Assembly: GCA_039649115.1 (NCBI GenBank)
Contig: JBBWZQ010000110.1
Span: 1-6,117, forward strand
Source of the DNA: DATEJJ01 sp039649115
Lineage (GTDB): Bacteria; Actinomycetota; Actinomycetes; Mycobacteriales; Micromonosporaceae
Length of the DNA stretch: 6,117 nucleotides
Direction of reading: 5' to 3'
Position 1 is the stretch's first letter, and every line of letters starts with the position of its first letter. The notes under the pieces were generated by a model, which saw only the letters and a program-made list of their open reading frames with translations, was not told where the DNA came from and made no database searches. Positions 1-6,113 of this stretch are shown in pieces. Both the position numbers and the translations under genes were made by a program.

Positions 1-686
1 ACCGCGAGCCGGTGCCCGCCGAACGGCTGGTGCAGGTTCTCGCGTACCAGGGCGACGGCTTCGGCGGGACTGCCCACCGGCGGTGGCGCGGGTGGCGCGG
101 GCGGGACCGGCGCGGCGGCCGGCGGGAGCAGCGGTGGTGGCACGCCCGGTGCGAGCGCGGCCTGCTCCGCCTGGTCGAAGGGCCGGGCCGTGGCGAACGC
201 GAGCCGGGCCACCTCCGGCATGCCCGCGGCGAAGCGGCGCTCCAGCACCACCGCGGCGCGCAGCAGCGGGGGCAGGGCGGCCAGCTGGCGCACGTACCCG
301 CGGCGGTCCCCGGTGGTGGCGTCCCGCATGGACCGGGCACCCGGCGGGACCATGGCCAGCAGCATGGCCGCCGTCCAGTCCAGCGGGCCGGGTGCGGCCA
401 GCAGCAGGGCGCGCGAGCCGAGCAGAGCGTCGTCGAACCACGGCAGCACGGCCACGGCGGCGAGCAGTTCGAGGTCGAGCGGGGCGTGCGGCACGAGCGC
501 GCTCGCGGTGGCCACGCCCACCTGGAGCAGACCCCGGCCACGCGCGTCGACCGGGGACTGGCCGCGCTCGACGAGATCCAGCATTCCCATGACCAGGGCG
601 TCGTACCGGTCCCGGTCGGCGCGCCGGATGGCCCGGATGAGCTTGCGACGCGCCGGGATCCAGTCCCCGGCGAGCTGCCGGGTCAC
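1..686 (-). CDS. Unrecognised protein, third gene of the deaminase/SUKH module (3' end beyond window)
   Basis: An open minus-strand frame runs from a GTG at 686 to the left edge without a stop, giving 228 codons; the C-terminus lies outside the window. The GTG overlaps the TGA of the SUKH-3 gene in a GTGA, so translation is probably coupled; a second in-frame GTG one codon upstream (689) is also possible. I do not recognise the family. Residues 1-50 are basic and helical-looking (WIPARRKLIRAIRRADRDRY). Residues 50-180 are rich in Ala and Leu and look like an all-helical domain. Residues 181-204 are a Pro/Ala linker (PPAPPAPPP). A second segment then begins (SPAEAVALVRENLHQPF). No signal peptide is seen. 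The hydrophobic patches (about 70-112) are broken by charged residues and Pro, so a membrane helix is doubtful. Coupling to the two upstream genes suggests a shared role. The frame is certain; the function is unknown. Confidence 0.8.
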   Translation of the reverse strand, partial: MTRQLAGDWIPARRKLIRAIRRADRDRYDALVMGMLDLVERGQSPVDARGRGLLQVGVATASALVPHAPLDLELLAAVAVLPWFDDALLGSRALLLAAPGPLDWTAAMLLAMVPPGARSMRDATTGDRRGYVRQLAALPPLLRAAVVLERRFAAGMPEVARLAFATARPFDQAEQAALAPGVPPPLLPPAAAPVPPAPPAPPPVGSPAEAVALVRENLHQPFGGHRLA

Positions 687-1795
687 CACCGCTGCGCCCC
701 GGTGCCGGCGAAGACGAGGCGGCCACCGCCGACGGGAAGCTCATCCCGGGCTTCGAGGGAAACGCCGGAGGCGAACGCCTCGCTGAGGTACAGCAGGGAC
801 AGCCCCTCGGCCGCCAGTGCCGCGCTGTCGGCCGTGCGCACCTTGAGCTCCTGCTCGGCGACGAAGCGCAGCAGGTGGTGCGTCTGCCGGGTCTGCACGA
901 ACGCGACGTCCAGGTCGGCGGCGAGCGCCAGGCACGCGGTGCGGAACGCTTGAGCGAGCGGGCTCGTGCCGGTGCCGGTGCCGTCGCCGAGGCCCTGCAC
1001 CTCGGCGATCTGATCCAGGAGGCGCGTGTGGTCGAAGGCCAGCACCAGGACCGTGAAGTGCGGCAGGTCCAGCACGTGCGCCTCGCAGTCCAGCCCGCCC
1101 CACTCCACCGTCAGGATGGCCGGCTCGACGGGGTCGGCCTGCGGGACGGTACCGATCCTGGTGAGCGTGTCGGGCAGCCACACGTCGTGGAGGTTGGCCG
1201 GGGTGCGGGGCAGGAAGAACGCGGCACCCACCGGCCGCTTGTGCGCCCCGACCGGCAGCCGGTCCGCCGGGTCCTCGCCGGCCGTCTCGTTCCACACCCG
1301 GCCCGGCCACCGGCCGTCGTCGCTGACTCGGGCCGGTTGCCGGCCGGTGACCAGCGTGTCCAGGGCGGCCTCGATCGTGTCGCCGAGGAACCACTCACCG
1401 GCCGCGTCGATCGCGAAGACCTGCCCGAGGACGTTGATGGCCAGCACGGCGTCGTCCAGGCCCTCGACGCCGAGCGGGTACAGGCCGGTGCCGATCGCCC
1501 GGCCCGCGTCGATGAGCGTGTCCACGCTGTGCGCGGCCATCGTCGGGTCCAGCGCGAACGGGCGTGGGGCGAGGTCACGGCCGGCAGCCGGAGGATCGAT
1601 GGTCAGCCCGCCGAACTCGGCCAGCACCTGGCTCGCCGCCGGGAAGTCGCCCAGCCGGCCGCCGAACCGGCCCTCGTGCCGCGCGACCTCCTGGCGGACG
1701 GCGGCCAGCACGTCGGCCTCCAGCCGCCGGCCGGGGAACCAGCCGGCGGCACGCAGCGCCGCGGTGACGCCGGCGGTGAAGCGCTCAGGGTTCAC
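683..1795 (-). CDS. SUKH-3 domain immunity-like protein with long C-terminal extension
   Basis: The protein has 370 residues. Residues about 5-155 carry SUKH-3 hallmarks: an AAGWFPGRR segment near residues 16-24, FLAEFGGL-like VLAEFGGLTI at 57-66, FALDPTMA at 80-87, then IGTGLYPLG (101-109), AINVLGQVFAID (119-130) and LGDTIEAALDTLVTG (137-151). SUKH proteins (SMI1/KNR4-like fold) are typically cytoplasmic immunity proteins that bind and neutralise toxins encoded next to them. Known SUKH-3 proteins are mostly around 150-200 residues. Here a further stretch of about 185 residues (185-370) follows a charged linker. It includes a Gly/Thr tract (DGTGTGTS, 271-278), and I cannot assign it. The GTG start at 1795 overlaps the deaminase stop (GTGA) and has a GAGGT ribosome site 6 nt upstream. 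The same frame stays open further upstream to 2032, but that part lies inside the deaminase gene and is not expected to be translated. The inferred partner is the upstream deaminase. Confidence 0.85.
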   Translation of the reverse strand: MNPERFTAGVTAALRAAGWFPGRRLEADVLAAVRQEVARHEGRFGGRLGDFPAASQVLAEFGGLTIDPPAAGRDLAPRPFALDPTMAAHSVDTLIDAGRAIGTGLYPLGVEGLDDAVLAINVLGQVFAIDAAGEWFLGDTIEAALDTLVTGRQPARVSDDGRWPGRVWNETAGEDPADRLPVGAHKRPVGAAFFLPRTPANLHDVWLPDTLTRIGTVPQADPVEPAILTVEWGGLDCEAHVLDLPHFTVLVLAFDHTRLLDQIAEVQGLGDGTGTGTSPLAQAFRTACLALAADLDVAFVQTRQTHHLLRFVAEQELKVRTADSAALAAEGLSLLYLSEAFASGVSLEARDELPVGGGRLVFAGTGAQRW

Positions 1796-2505
1796 GGGAG
1801 TACCTCGGTGGGGGCCTGGAGCGTGAAGCCGCAGTGGCGCAGCAGGGCCTGGCAAGACAGGCAGGGCGGTACGGGCTGGCCACCGAGCGGGTCGCCCGGC
1901 TCCCGCACCCGGTACGTGACGAGATCCGCGCCACGCAGCACCTGCGACCGTACGTCCGCCAGCGAGAGCGGCGCCGCCCGCCGGGCCTCCTCGGTGTACA
2001 GCGCGTCGGAGATCGCCGCGACCTCCGAGCACCGGTCGTGGCCGCGCTCGCGGAACTCGACCGGCAGCTGTTCGAGGAACTCCCGCACGATCGGATGCGG
2101 GGCGGGGGTGCCATCGCCCTTCATGCCGCGCGCGATCCGCAGCCGCCCGTCGGGCAGCCGCAGGTGCGTGACCCGGGTCGGGAACGGCGCGCGTACCCGC
2201 TCGTGCCAGGCCTGTGCCACGGGACTCCAGGTCAACGTCGCGACCGGGTACTCGCGCCGGTACTCCCGGTACATCTCCACGACCGTGGCCACCGGCGCCG
2301 ACGGCCAGTACGTCTGCTCACCGTTCTCCCGGTCGATCACGGTCCGGCCCGAGCCGACATCCTCCGCCGCACCCAGCGGCAGTACCCGCCAGAACACGTA
2401 CCCGAGATCGAACTCGTGCGCCCCGAACGCGCGCCCGGCCCCGACGGGCTTGTCCTGGTTGAGCCAGGGTGCCGCGATGAGCTGGGCCTCCCACTCGTCG
2501 ATCAC
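1792..2505 (-). CDS. YwqJ-related putative deaminase with immunity-like N-terminus
   Basis: This 237-residue protein ends in a domain that resembles the YwqJ-related deaminases of bacterial polymorphic toxin systems. Visible are HPIVREFLEQLP (137-148), the first metal/active-site motif CSE (Cys159, Glu161), a GDPLGGQ segment (204-210) before the second metal motif, and PPCLSC (Cys215, Cys218). In this fold the Cys residues bind zinc and the Glu is the proton shuttle; the substrate (nucleic acid, nucleotide or other) is unknown. Residues about 1-90 do not match deaminases. They resemble YrhB/Imm35-type domains: LGYVFWRV, then GSGRTVIDRENGE and a helix VATVVEMYREYR. No signal peptide, LXG, WXG or other export domain is seen. 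The GTG start is chosen because GGGAGGTGA sits just upstream; an in-frame TTG at 2529 would add 8 residues but lacks a comparable site. The SUKH-3 gene follows with a 4-nt overlap. The deaminase call is firm; the N-terminal call is tentative. Confidence 0.85.
   Translation of the reverse strand: MIDEWEAQLIAAPWLNQDKPVGAGRAFGAHEFDLGYVFWRVLPLGAAEDVGSGRTVIDRENGEQTYWPSAPVATVVEMYREYRREYPVATLTWSPVAQAWHERVRAPFPTRVTHLRLPDGRLRIARGMKGDGTPAPHPIVREFLEQLPVEFRERGHDRCSEVAAISDALYTEEARRAAPLSLADVRSQVLRGADLVTYRVREPGDPLGGQPVPPCLSCQALLRHCGFTLQAPTEVLP
1802..1806 (-). promoter_or_regulatory. Ribosome binding site of the SUKH-3 gene
   Basis: GAGGT on the minus strand lies 6 nt before the GTG at 1795, inside the last codons of the deaminase gene. 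It supports the overlapping GTG start over any longer upstream start in the same frame. Confidence 0.6.
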
Positions 2506-2588
2506 GCTCACCTCCCGCTGCAGGGGCAAGGCTATCGGACGTTGCCACGGACGGCGGGGCCGAACACTCCACAGGTATCGTGTGCCGC
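2506..2588. promoter_or_regulatory. Divergent promoter region between the deaminase module and mycP
   Basis: This 83-bp gap must hold the start signals for both directions. Rightward, TATCGT at 2576-2581 fits the actinobacterial -10 pattern TANNNT and lies 7 nt before the mycP ATG, which would give a leaderless or nearly leaderless message; no convincing -35 is seen at the usual distance. Leftward, TAGCCT at 2529-2534 also fits TANNNT and would leave a leader of roughly 15-20 nt containing the GGGAGGTGA site; its -35 is equally unclear. A direct repeat CGGACG (2536-2541 and 2548-2553, 12-bp period) lies between them and may be chance. The boxes are pattern matches only. Confidence 0.45.
2508..2516 (-). 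promoter_or_regulatory. Strong ribosome binding site that sets the deaminase start
   Basis: GGGAGGTGA on the minus strand, with 5 nt between GGAGG and the GTG at 2505. It is one of the best Shine-Dalgarno matches in the window and decides between the GTG at 2505 and the TTG at 2529. Confidence 0.7.
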
Positions 2589-3866
2589 ATGTCGAAGCGG
2601 TTGGCCGGCCTCGCGTCCGTCGCCGCGCTCGGTGTCGCGCTGTGCGGTGCTGCCCTGCTCAACCCCGCACCGGCCGGGGCCGCCGCCGGCCAGAACTGCG
2701 TGAAGCCGGGCCAGTCGCATCCCGAGGCGCCGTGGGCGCAGCAGATGCTGGGGCCACAACGTGCCTGGCCACTGGCCAGTGGCGGGCATGTGACGGTGGC
2801 GGTACTCGATTCGGGTGTGGACGCCAAGAACCAGCCGCAACTGCGTGACCGGGTCACCGACGGCACCGACTTCATCGACGCGAAGACCAAGGGTGTGGTG
2901 GACTGCACCGGCCACGGCACGCAGGTGGCCGGCATCATCGGCGCGCAGGCCCGCACCGGCATCGCGTTCCGCGGCTTCGCGCCGGACGTGCACCTGCTGT
3001 CCGCGCGGGTCAGCGACGCCGAGAACGGCTCCGGCCAGTCGGCCGGCACGGCCGGTCTCGCGCAGGCGATCGACTGGGCGGTGCAGCGCCAGGCGGACGT
3101 CATCAACATCTCGCTGACCACACTGGCGGACGATGCGGTGCTGCGTGACGCGGTGGCGCGCGCGGTCGCGGCCAACGTCGTCATCGTCGCGGCGGCCGGC
3201 AACAGCGGGTCGGCGGCGGACGGCAACCCGGTCGTGTACCCCGCCGCCTACCCCGGTGTGATCGGCGTCGGCGCCATCGACATGACCGGCCACCGGTGGG
3301 AACAGTCCGGACACCGCCGTTTCGTGGACCTGGTCGCCCCCGGCGTGGACGTCATCAGCACGCAGGCCGGCGGCGGCCAGGTGTCCGGTCTCAACGGCAC
3401 GAGCTACGCCGCGGCCTTCGTCAGCGGGACCGCCGCCCTGGTGCGCGGGGCCAACCCCACCATGCGCGCCGAGGACGTGGCCCGCCGGCTCTACGCGACG
3501 GCGACGCCGGCACCGGGCGGCGTGGACAGCGACGAGTACGGCAACGGCATCGTCAACCCGTACTCGGCCGTCTTCGACCGGACGGCCGACACGCGACCGT
3601 CCGTCCTACCGGGACTGAGCCCGTCACCGGCCGACCGCGCGGGCTTGGCGCGCGTCGCGGCCTGGCAGGACAGCGGCCGGCTGGCGGCCGGACTGACCGC
3701 GACCGCGGTGCTCGTGGCGCTGGCCGTGCTCGGCGTGGCCAAGGCGTTGCCGCTCGGCCGGCGCCGGCGGTGGCGGGCCAGGATGGCCGCACAGGTCCGC
3801 GACGACCCGGAGGACGAGCAGGTGCCGGTGCCGGTGCAGCTGTTCGACGAGGACGCGGAAGGATGA
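2589..3866 (+). CDS. mycP: Mycosin: type VII secretion-associated subtilisin-like serine protease
   Basis: This 425-residue subtilase has the full catalytic triad: Asp74 (VAVLDSGVD), His109 (CTGHGTQVAG) and Ser272 (LNGTSYAAAF). The oxyanion Asn205 lies in AAAGNSG. A signal peptide covers about residues 1-33 (basic start, hydrophobic core, Ala-rich cleavage area). A single transmembrane helix lies at about 365-386, followed by a basic stop (RRRRWR) and an acidic tail of about 30 residues. This is the mycosin layout: the protease domain is outside the membrane and anchored by its C-terminus. Cys37 and Cys106 are placed to form a disulfide tethering the N-terminal extension, as known for mycobacterial mycosins. 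MycP is needed for ESX complex stability or function in mycobacteria and can process secreted substrates. The ATG at 2589 is preferred because the signal peptide begins there and a -10-like box ends 7 nt upstream; a GTG at 2580 overlaps that box. Confidence 0.95.
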   Translation: MSKRLAGLASVAALGVALCGAALLNPAPAGAAAGQNCVKPGQSHPEAPWAQQMLGPQRAWPLASGGHVTVAVLDSGVDAKNQPQLRDRVTDGTDFIDAKTKGVVDCTGHGTQVAGIIGAQARTGIAFRGFAPDVHLLSARVSDAENGSGQSAGTAGLAQAIDWAVQRQADVINISLTTLADDAVLRDAVARAVAANVVIVAAAGNSGSAADGNPVVYPAAYPGVIGVGAIDMTGHRWEQSGHRRFVDLVAPGVDVISTQAGGGQVSGLNGTSYAAAFVSGTAALVRGANPTMRAEDVARRLYATATPAPGGVDSDEYGNGIVNPYSAVFDRTADTRPSVLPGLSPSPADRAGLARVAAWQDSGRLAAGLTATAVLVALAVLGVAKALPLGRRRRWRARMAAQVRDDPEDEQVPVPVQLFDEDAEG

Positions 3867-3893
3867 GGGGCCCGGCCGGCGGCCGGACCCCTC
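3865..3893. terminator. Bidirectional hairpin between convergent mycP and WXG100 genes
   Basis: Two arms (3865-3877 and 3881-3893) form a 12-bp stem with one C/A mismatch and a 3-nt loop. The outer pairs are GAGGGG with CCCCTC and the inner pairs CCGGCC with GGCCGG. The hairpin begins within the mycP stop codon and ends 15 nt from the WXG100 stop (3909). No T-tract follows on either strand, which is common for actinomycete terminators. Its near symmetry would let it serve both convergent transcripts. Confidence 0.7.
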
Positions 3894-3908
3894 AGCAGTC
3901 GTGCGACG

Positions 3909-4208
3909 TCAGAACCTGGCGGCCGCCTGGGCGTCCGCGGCGGACATGTTCGCCCCCGCGGTACCCACGGCGGAGCTGAGCTTCTGCAGGGTCTGCGCCA
4001 TCTGGTCGGCGCTGCCGTGCCACTTCTGGCTGCAGGCGTAGAACGATTCGGCCGCCTTGCCGTGCCATCCGTCGGCGAGGAGGTTCTGGAACTTCGAGTC
4101 CACCTCGGCCAGGTCCGCGTTCATCTGGGCGACGAACGAGGCGATCGTCGCCGCCATCGTGTCGATCCCACCGAAGTTGTAGACGAGGTTGTCACCGCTA
4201 CCACTCAT
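3909..4208 (-). CDS. WXG100-family protein (ESAT-6-like), WHG motif
   Basis: This 99-residue protein has the length and helix-turn-helix pattern of WXG100 proteins, the small dimeric substrates of type VII secretion. The turn motif W48-H49-G50 sits mid-protein between two amphipathic helices (about 12-44 and 51-85). A second WHG (63-65) occurs in the second helix. One cysteine (Cys59) is present. The C-terminal tail reads NMSAADAQAAARF: where some family members have the Y-x-x-x-D/E secretion motif, it has M88-x-x-x-D92. The ATG at 4208 has GGGGGA 8 nt upstream, and the gene follows the other WXG100-like gene after 15 nt. The two products probably form a heterodimer exported by the EccB-containing machine. 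Which protein is EsxA-like and which EsxB-like cannot be set from sequence alone. Confidence 0.9.
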   Translation of the reverse strand: MSGSGDNLVYNFGGIDTMAATIASFVAQMNADLAEVDSKFQNLLADGWHGKAAESFYACSQKWHGSADQMAQTLQKLSSAVGTAGANMSAADAQAAARF

Positions 4209-4223
4209 TGTCGAAATCCCCCA

Positions 4224-4571
4224 TCAGCCGCGCAGCGAGTTGGCGACGTTCATGGCACCGGGTGTGAACTGCTGCGCCACGCTCTGGATCTCGTGACTGG
4301 CGTCGGCATCGGTGGTGCCGAAGTTCTTGTTGGACGCGTGCACGTTCTCCGCGATCGTGTTCAGGGCCTCGATGATCTGGCGGAGTTCCGCGCCGAGTTC
4401 CCCTGACACGCTCTGGAAGGTCATGCCCGCGCTGCCCTGGAAGTCGGGCGCCTGCGATTCGAGTTCGTTCAGCAGTCGCGTCAGGTTCAGCGTGATGGCC
4501 TCACCCTTGTTGATCGCCAGATTCCCGGCGTCGGTGAGCATCGACTGCGTTACTTTTGTTTCTCCTGCCAA
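4224..4571 (-). CDS. WXG100-like protein with FQG in place of WXG
   Basis: This 115-residue protein matches the WXG100 fold in length and pattern: helix one at about 12-41, a turn at APDFQGSAG, helix two at about 50-80. F44-Q45-G46 takes the place of the usual W-x-G. Near the C-terminus NFGTTDADASHEI fits the Y-x-x-x-D/E secretion motif with Phe instead of Tyr (F84, D88), followed by a tail of about 27 residues. The TTG start at 4571 gives an N-terminus MAGETKVTQS and has GAGGTGA upstream (4579-4585). An ATG at codon 11 (4541) lacks a well-spaced ribosome site. A longer frame to 4688 exists but its sequence is unlike WXG100 proteins and has no support. It is the likely partner of the WXG100 protein 15 nt downstream. 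Family membership is likely; the exact start is less sure. Confidence 0.85.
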   Translation of the reverse strand: MAGETKVTQSMLTDAGNLAINKGEAITLNLTRLLNELESQAPDFQGSAGMTFQSVSGELGAELRQIIEALNTIAENVHASNKNFGTTDADASHEIQSVAQQFTPGAMNVANSLRG

Positions 4572-4697
4572 GGTCCGTTCACCTCGCTCCTCGCCATGCC
4601 CCCGCTGTAGTCCGAGGACGCCGTCAGTATTCCATTCTGGACGACTGTGTCGCCATCGACGGTAGTGGCTCTTGTCAAGCCGCACCACCCCTTGTCC
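4572..4697 (-). promoter_or_regulatory. Leader region between eccB and the WXG100 pair
   Basis: This 126-bp gap is long for an operon whose other junctions are tight. It contains a hairpin near the eccB end, the GAGGTGA ribosome site near the WXG100 start, and a 7-bp inverted repeat (4572-4578 and 4700-4706) that brackets it. A TTGACA hexamer on the minus strand (4673-4678) has no -10 box at 16-18 bp, so a promoter is not supported by it alone. The reading frame across this gap is open but its translation (Arg/His-rich) resembles nothing I know. The region may allow separate control of the WXG100 genes. Confidence 0.45.
4661..4689 (-). other. RNA hairpin just after eccB
   Basis: On the minus strand a 6-bp outer stem (GGTGGT with ACTACC, one G-U pair) and an inner stem GGCT/AGCC are separated by a 2-nt GC bulge and close a small loop containing GACA. 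It starts 8 nt after the eccB stop. It could be an attenuator, a partial terminator, or a block that stabilises one side of a processed transcript. No T-tract follows. Confidence 0.4.
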
Positions 4698-6113
4698 TTA
4701 CGGACCGTTGGGCGCGGCGGTGACGTCGATGGGTCGCAGTGCCGTCGCCGGATCCAGCGTCGGACCGGCCGGTACCAGGTTGGCGAACTCGGCCGGCACG
4801 TCCAGCGCCTTGGTCGCGTCGTACCCGAGCATGGCCAGTGCCGCCTCGGACACCACCGGATAGCGCACGCCGGTGTCCGTGACGATGTTGTACGCACCCG
4901 TGGTCGCGGTCGGCGCCGCGAGTACCCGGATCACCGCGACCCGGCCGGCGGGTACCACGATCCGGTTGGCCAGCAGGGTGCCGCCGGCCGTGGCCTGTGC
5001 CGTCTGCGTACCCGTGGCCGGCAGCACCCCGCCGACCAGCACACTCGGCCGGTTGTGCTGCGGATCGTCGGTCCGGGTGCAGACCGGGTCCTGGCTCGAC
5101 GCCGGCTGGAAGAGCTTGGGCGGGGCGCCCGGTGGCTGCGCGTCGCCGCCGGTGGGCCGCAACCGGCCGGACTTCGTCGCGGTCCTGCCCTCCAGGACCT
5201 GGATGGTCTTCGGCTGTTCGCCGGTCTGGCCGACGTAGATGTCCTTCTGCAGCTCGGTGATGGTGGCGAACCCGTCGGGGAACACCAGGTAGTACTGGGG
5301 CCCGGTCGGCAGCTGCGCCACCAGCAGTTCGCCGTTGGCGCGGTTGGGCGTCGCGGCCGACGCCACGCCGGCGTCCGGCACGGTGATCGAATCGATCGAC
5401 TGGCCCGTGATCAGGGTGTTCAGCCAGGCGGGGCTGACGGTCATCATCGGCGGGTTCGCACCGTAGAGCGAGTTCAGGACCACGGCCGGCTGGTGGATCA
5501 CGTATTTGTAGCCGTGGTACACGAGGTAGTAGCTCTGCCGGTTGGGCAGCCGGACGACAAGCGCCCGGTCGTTGGTCAACCGCACGGCGCCGGTCGGCGC
5601 CTGCGAGACGAGCAGCGAGGTCAGCGGGGTGGCCGCCGTGTCGGATCCCGGCACGGAACAGGCCGACCACGCGGCCTCCAGTACCTTGCCGGCGTCGGGC
5701 AGGGCGAGTGGCGCGTTCGGGATGCCGAGCAGGCTCCCGCGCGGGACCTGCAGCAACGAGTTGCGCGACACCGACGCGGTGGTGGGTGGCGTGTGGCCGG
5801 AGGCCAGCAGCGCGGACGTGTAGTTGGCCATCGGGTGCAGCGTGTGGTCCAGGTACAGGTAGACCTGCCCGGACTCCTTCTCCACCACCACCGCGCCGTC
5901 GAACTGCCACTTGCTGTTGCCGATCTTCGTGAGCAGGCCGAACACGCCGAACCCGGCGGCGATGACGACGGCGATCATGACGCCGGCGAACACCGCGCCG
6001 ACGCCGCGCCGCAGCGGGGACTCCGCGGGATCCGTCTCCCGCATCACCAGCGCCGAAATGACGCGGTGGATCAGGAACTGGTAGGACTGCAGTTGGTCCC
6101 GTCGCGACGCCAC
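4698..6113 (-). CDS. eccB: Type VII secretion protein EccB
   Basis: This 471-residue protein is close in length to mycobacterial EccB1 (about 480). It begins with the family-typical MASRRDQLQSYQF, an N-terminal cytoplasmic segment. One transmembrane helix follows at about 39-62 (VFAGVMIAVVIAAGFGVFGL). The rest is the extracytoplasmic repeat domain: an early segment with VYLYLD and HPMANYTSALL, Cys152 in WSACSVPG, Cys345 in DPVCTRTD, and the conserved end GTLLANRIVVPAGRVAVI through YPVVSEAALAMLGYD. Cys152 and Cys345 fit the conserved disulfide known from EccB1. EccB is a core subunit of the ESX inner-membrane complex with EccC, EccD and EccE. The GTG at 6113 is chosen because the family N-terminus begins there; its ribosome site is outside the window. 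The WXG100 genes follow in the same direction after 126 nt. Confidence 0.96.
   Translation of the reverse strand: MASRRDQLQSYQFLIHRVISALVMRETDPAESPLRRGVGAVFAGVMIAVVIAAGFGVFGLLTKIGNSKWQFDGAVVVEKESGQVYLYLDHTLHPMANYTSALLASGHTPPTTASVSRNSLLQVPRGSLLGIPNAPLALPDAGKVLEAAWSACSVPGSDTAATPLTSLLVSQAPTGAVRLTNDRALVVRLPNRQSYYLVYHGYKYVIHQPAVVLNSLYGANPPMMTVSPAWLNTLITGQSIDSITVPDAGVASAATPNRANGELLVAQLPTGPQYYLVFPDGFATITELQKDIYVGQTGEQPKTIQVLEGRTATKSGRLRPTGGDAQPPGAPPKLFQPASSQDPVCTRTDDPQHNRPSVLVGGVLPATGTQTAQATAGGTLLANRIVVPAGRVAVIRVLAAPTATTGAYNIVTDTGVRYPVVSEAALAMLGYDATKALDVPAEFANLVPAGPTLDPATALRPIDVTAAPNGP

Noticed and set aside
12..953. Long plus-strand open frame opposite the left genes
   Set aside because: Its product is Arg/Gly/His-rich low-complexity sequence with no family features, and the minus-strand frames there carry recognisable domains and ribosome sites. 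It is a GC-bias shadow.
964..984. GTGCCG hexamer tandem repeat (also near 3823-3837 in mycP)
   Set aside because: Both copies are in coding sequence and encode short Gly-Thr or Pro-Val runs. They are common in GC-rich genes and too short to call a repeat element.
2536..2553. CGGACG direct repeat as an operator in the divergent region
   Set aside because: Two 6-bp copies in GC-rich DNA are likely by chance, and no regulator gene is in the window.
2636..2651. Possible lipobox at Cys19 of the mycosin
   Set aside because: The residues before the Cys (V-A-L-C) do not fit, because Leu at -1 is not accepted in lipoboxes, and an Ala-rich signal peptidase I site follows about 12 residues later.
875..2848. 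657-codon plus-strand open frame
   Set aside because: It runs antisense to the SUKH-3 and deaminase genes and into mycP in another frame; its translation lacks any recognisable domain. Long antisense frames are expected at this GC content.
4673..4678. Perfect TTGACA -35 hexamer before the WXG100 genes
   Set aside because: No TANNNT or TATAAT-like -10 box lies 16-18 bp downstream, and the hexamer falls in the loop region of a hairpin. A promoter is not supported by it alone.
4675..5910. 411-codon minus-strand frame inside eccB
   Set aside because: It overlaps eccB in another frame and is Arg/Pro/Gly-rich with no domain, while the eccB frame has full family features.
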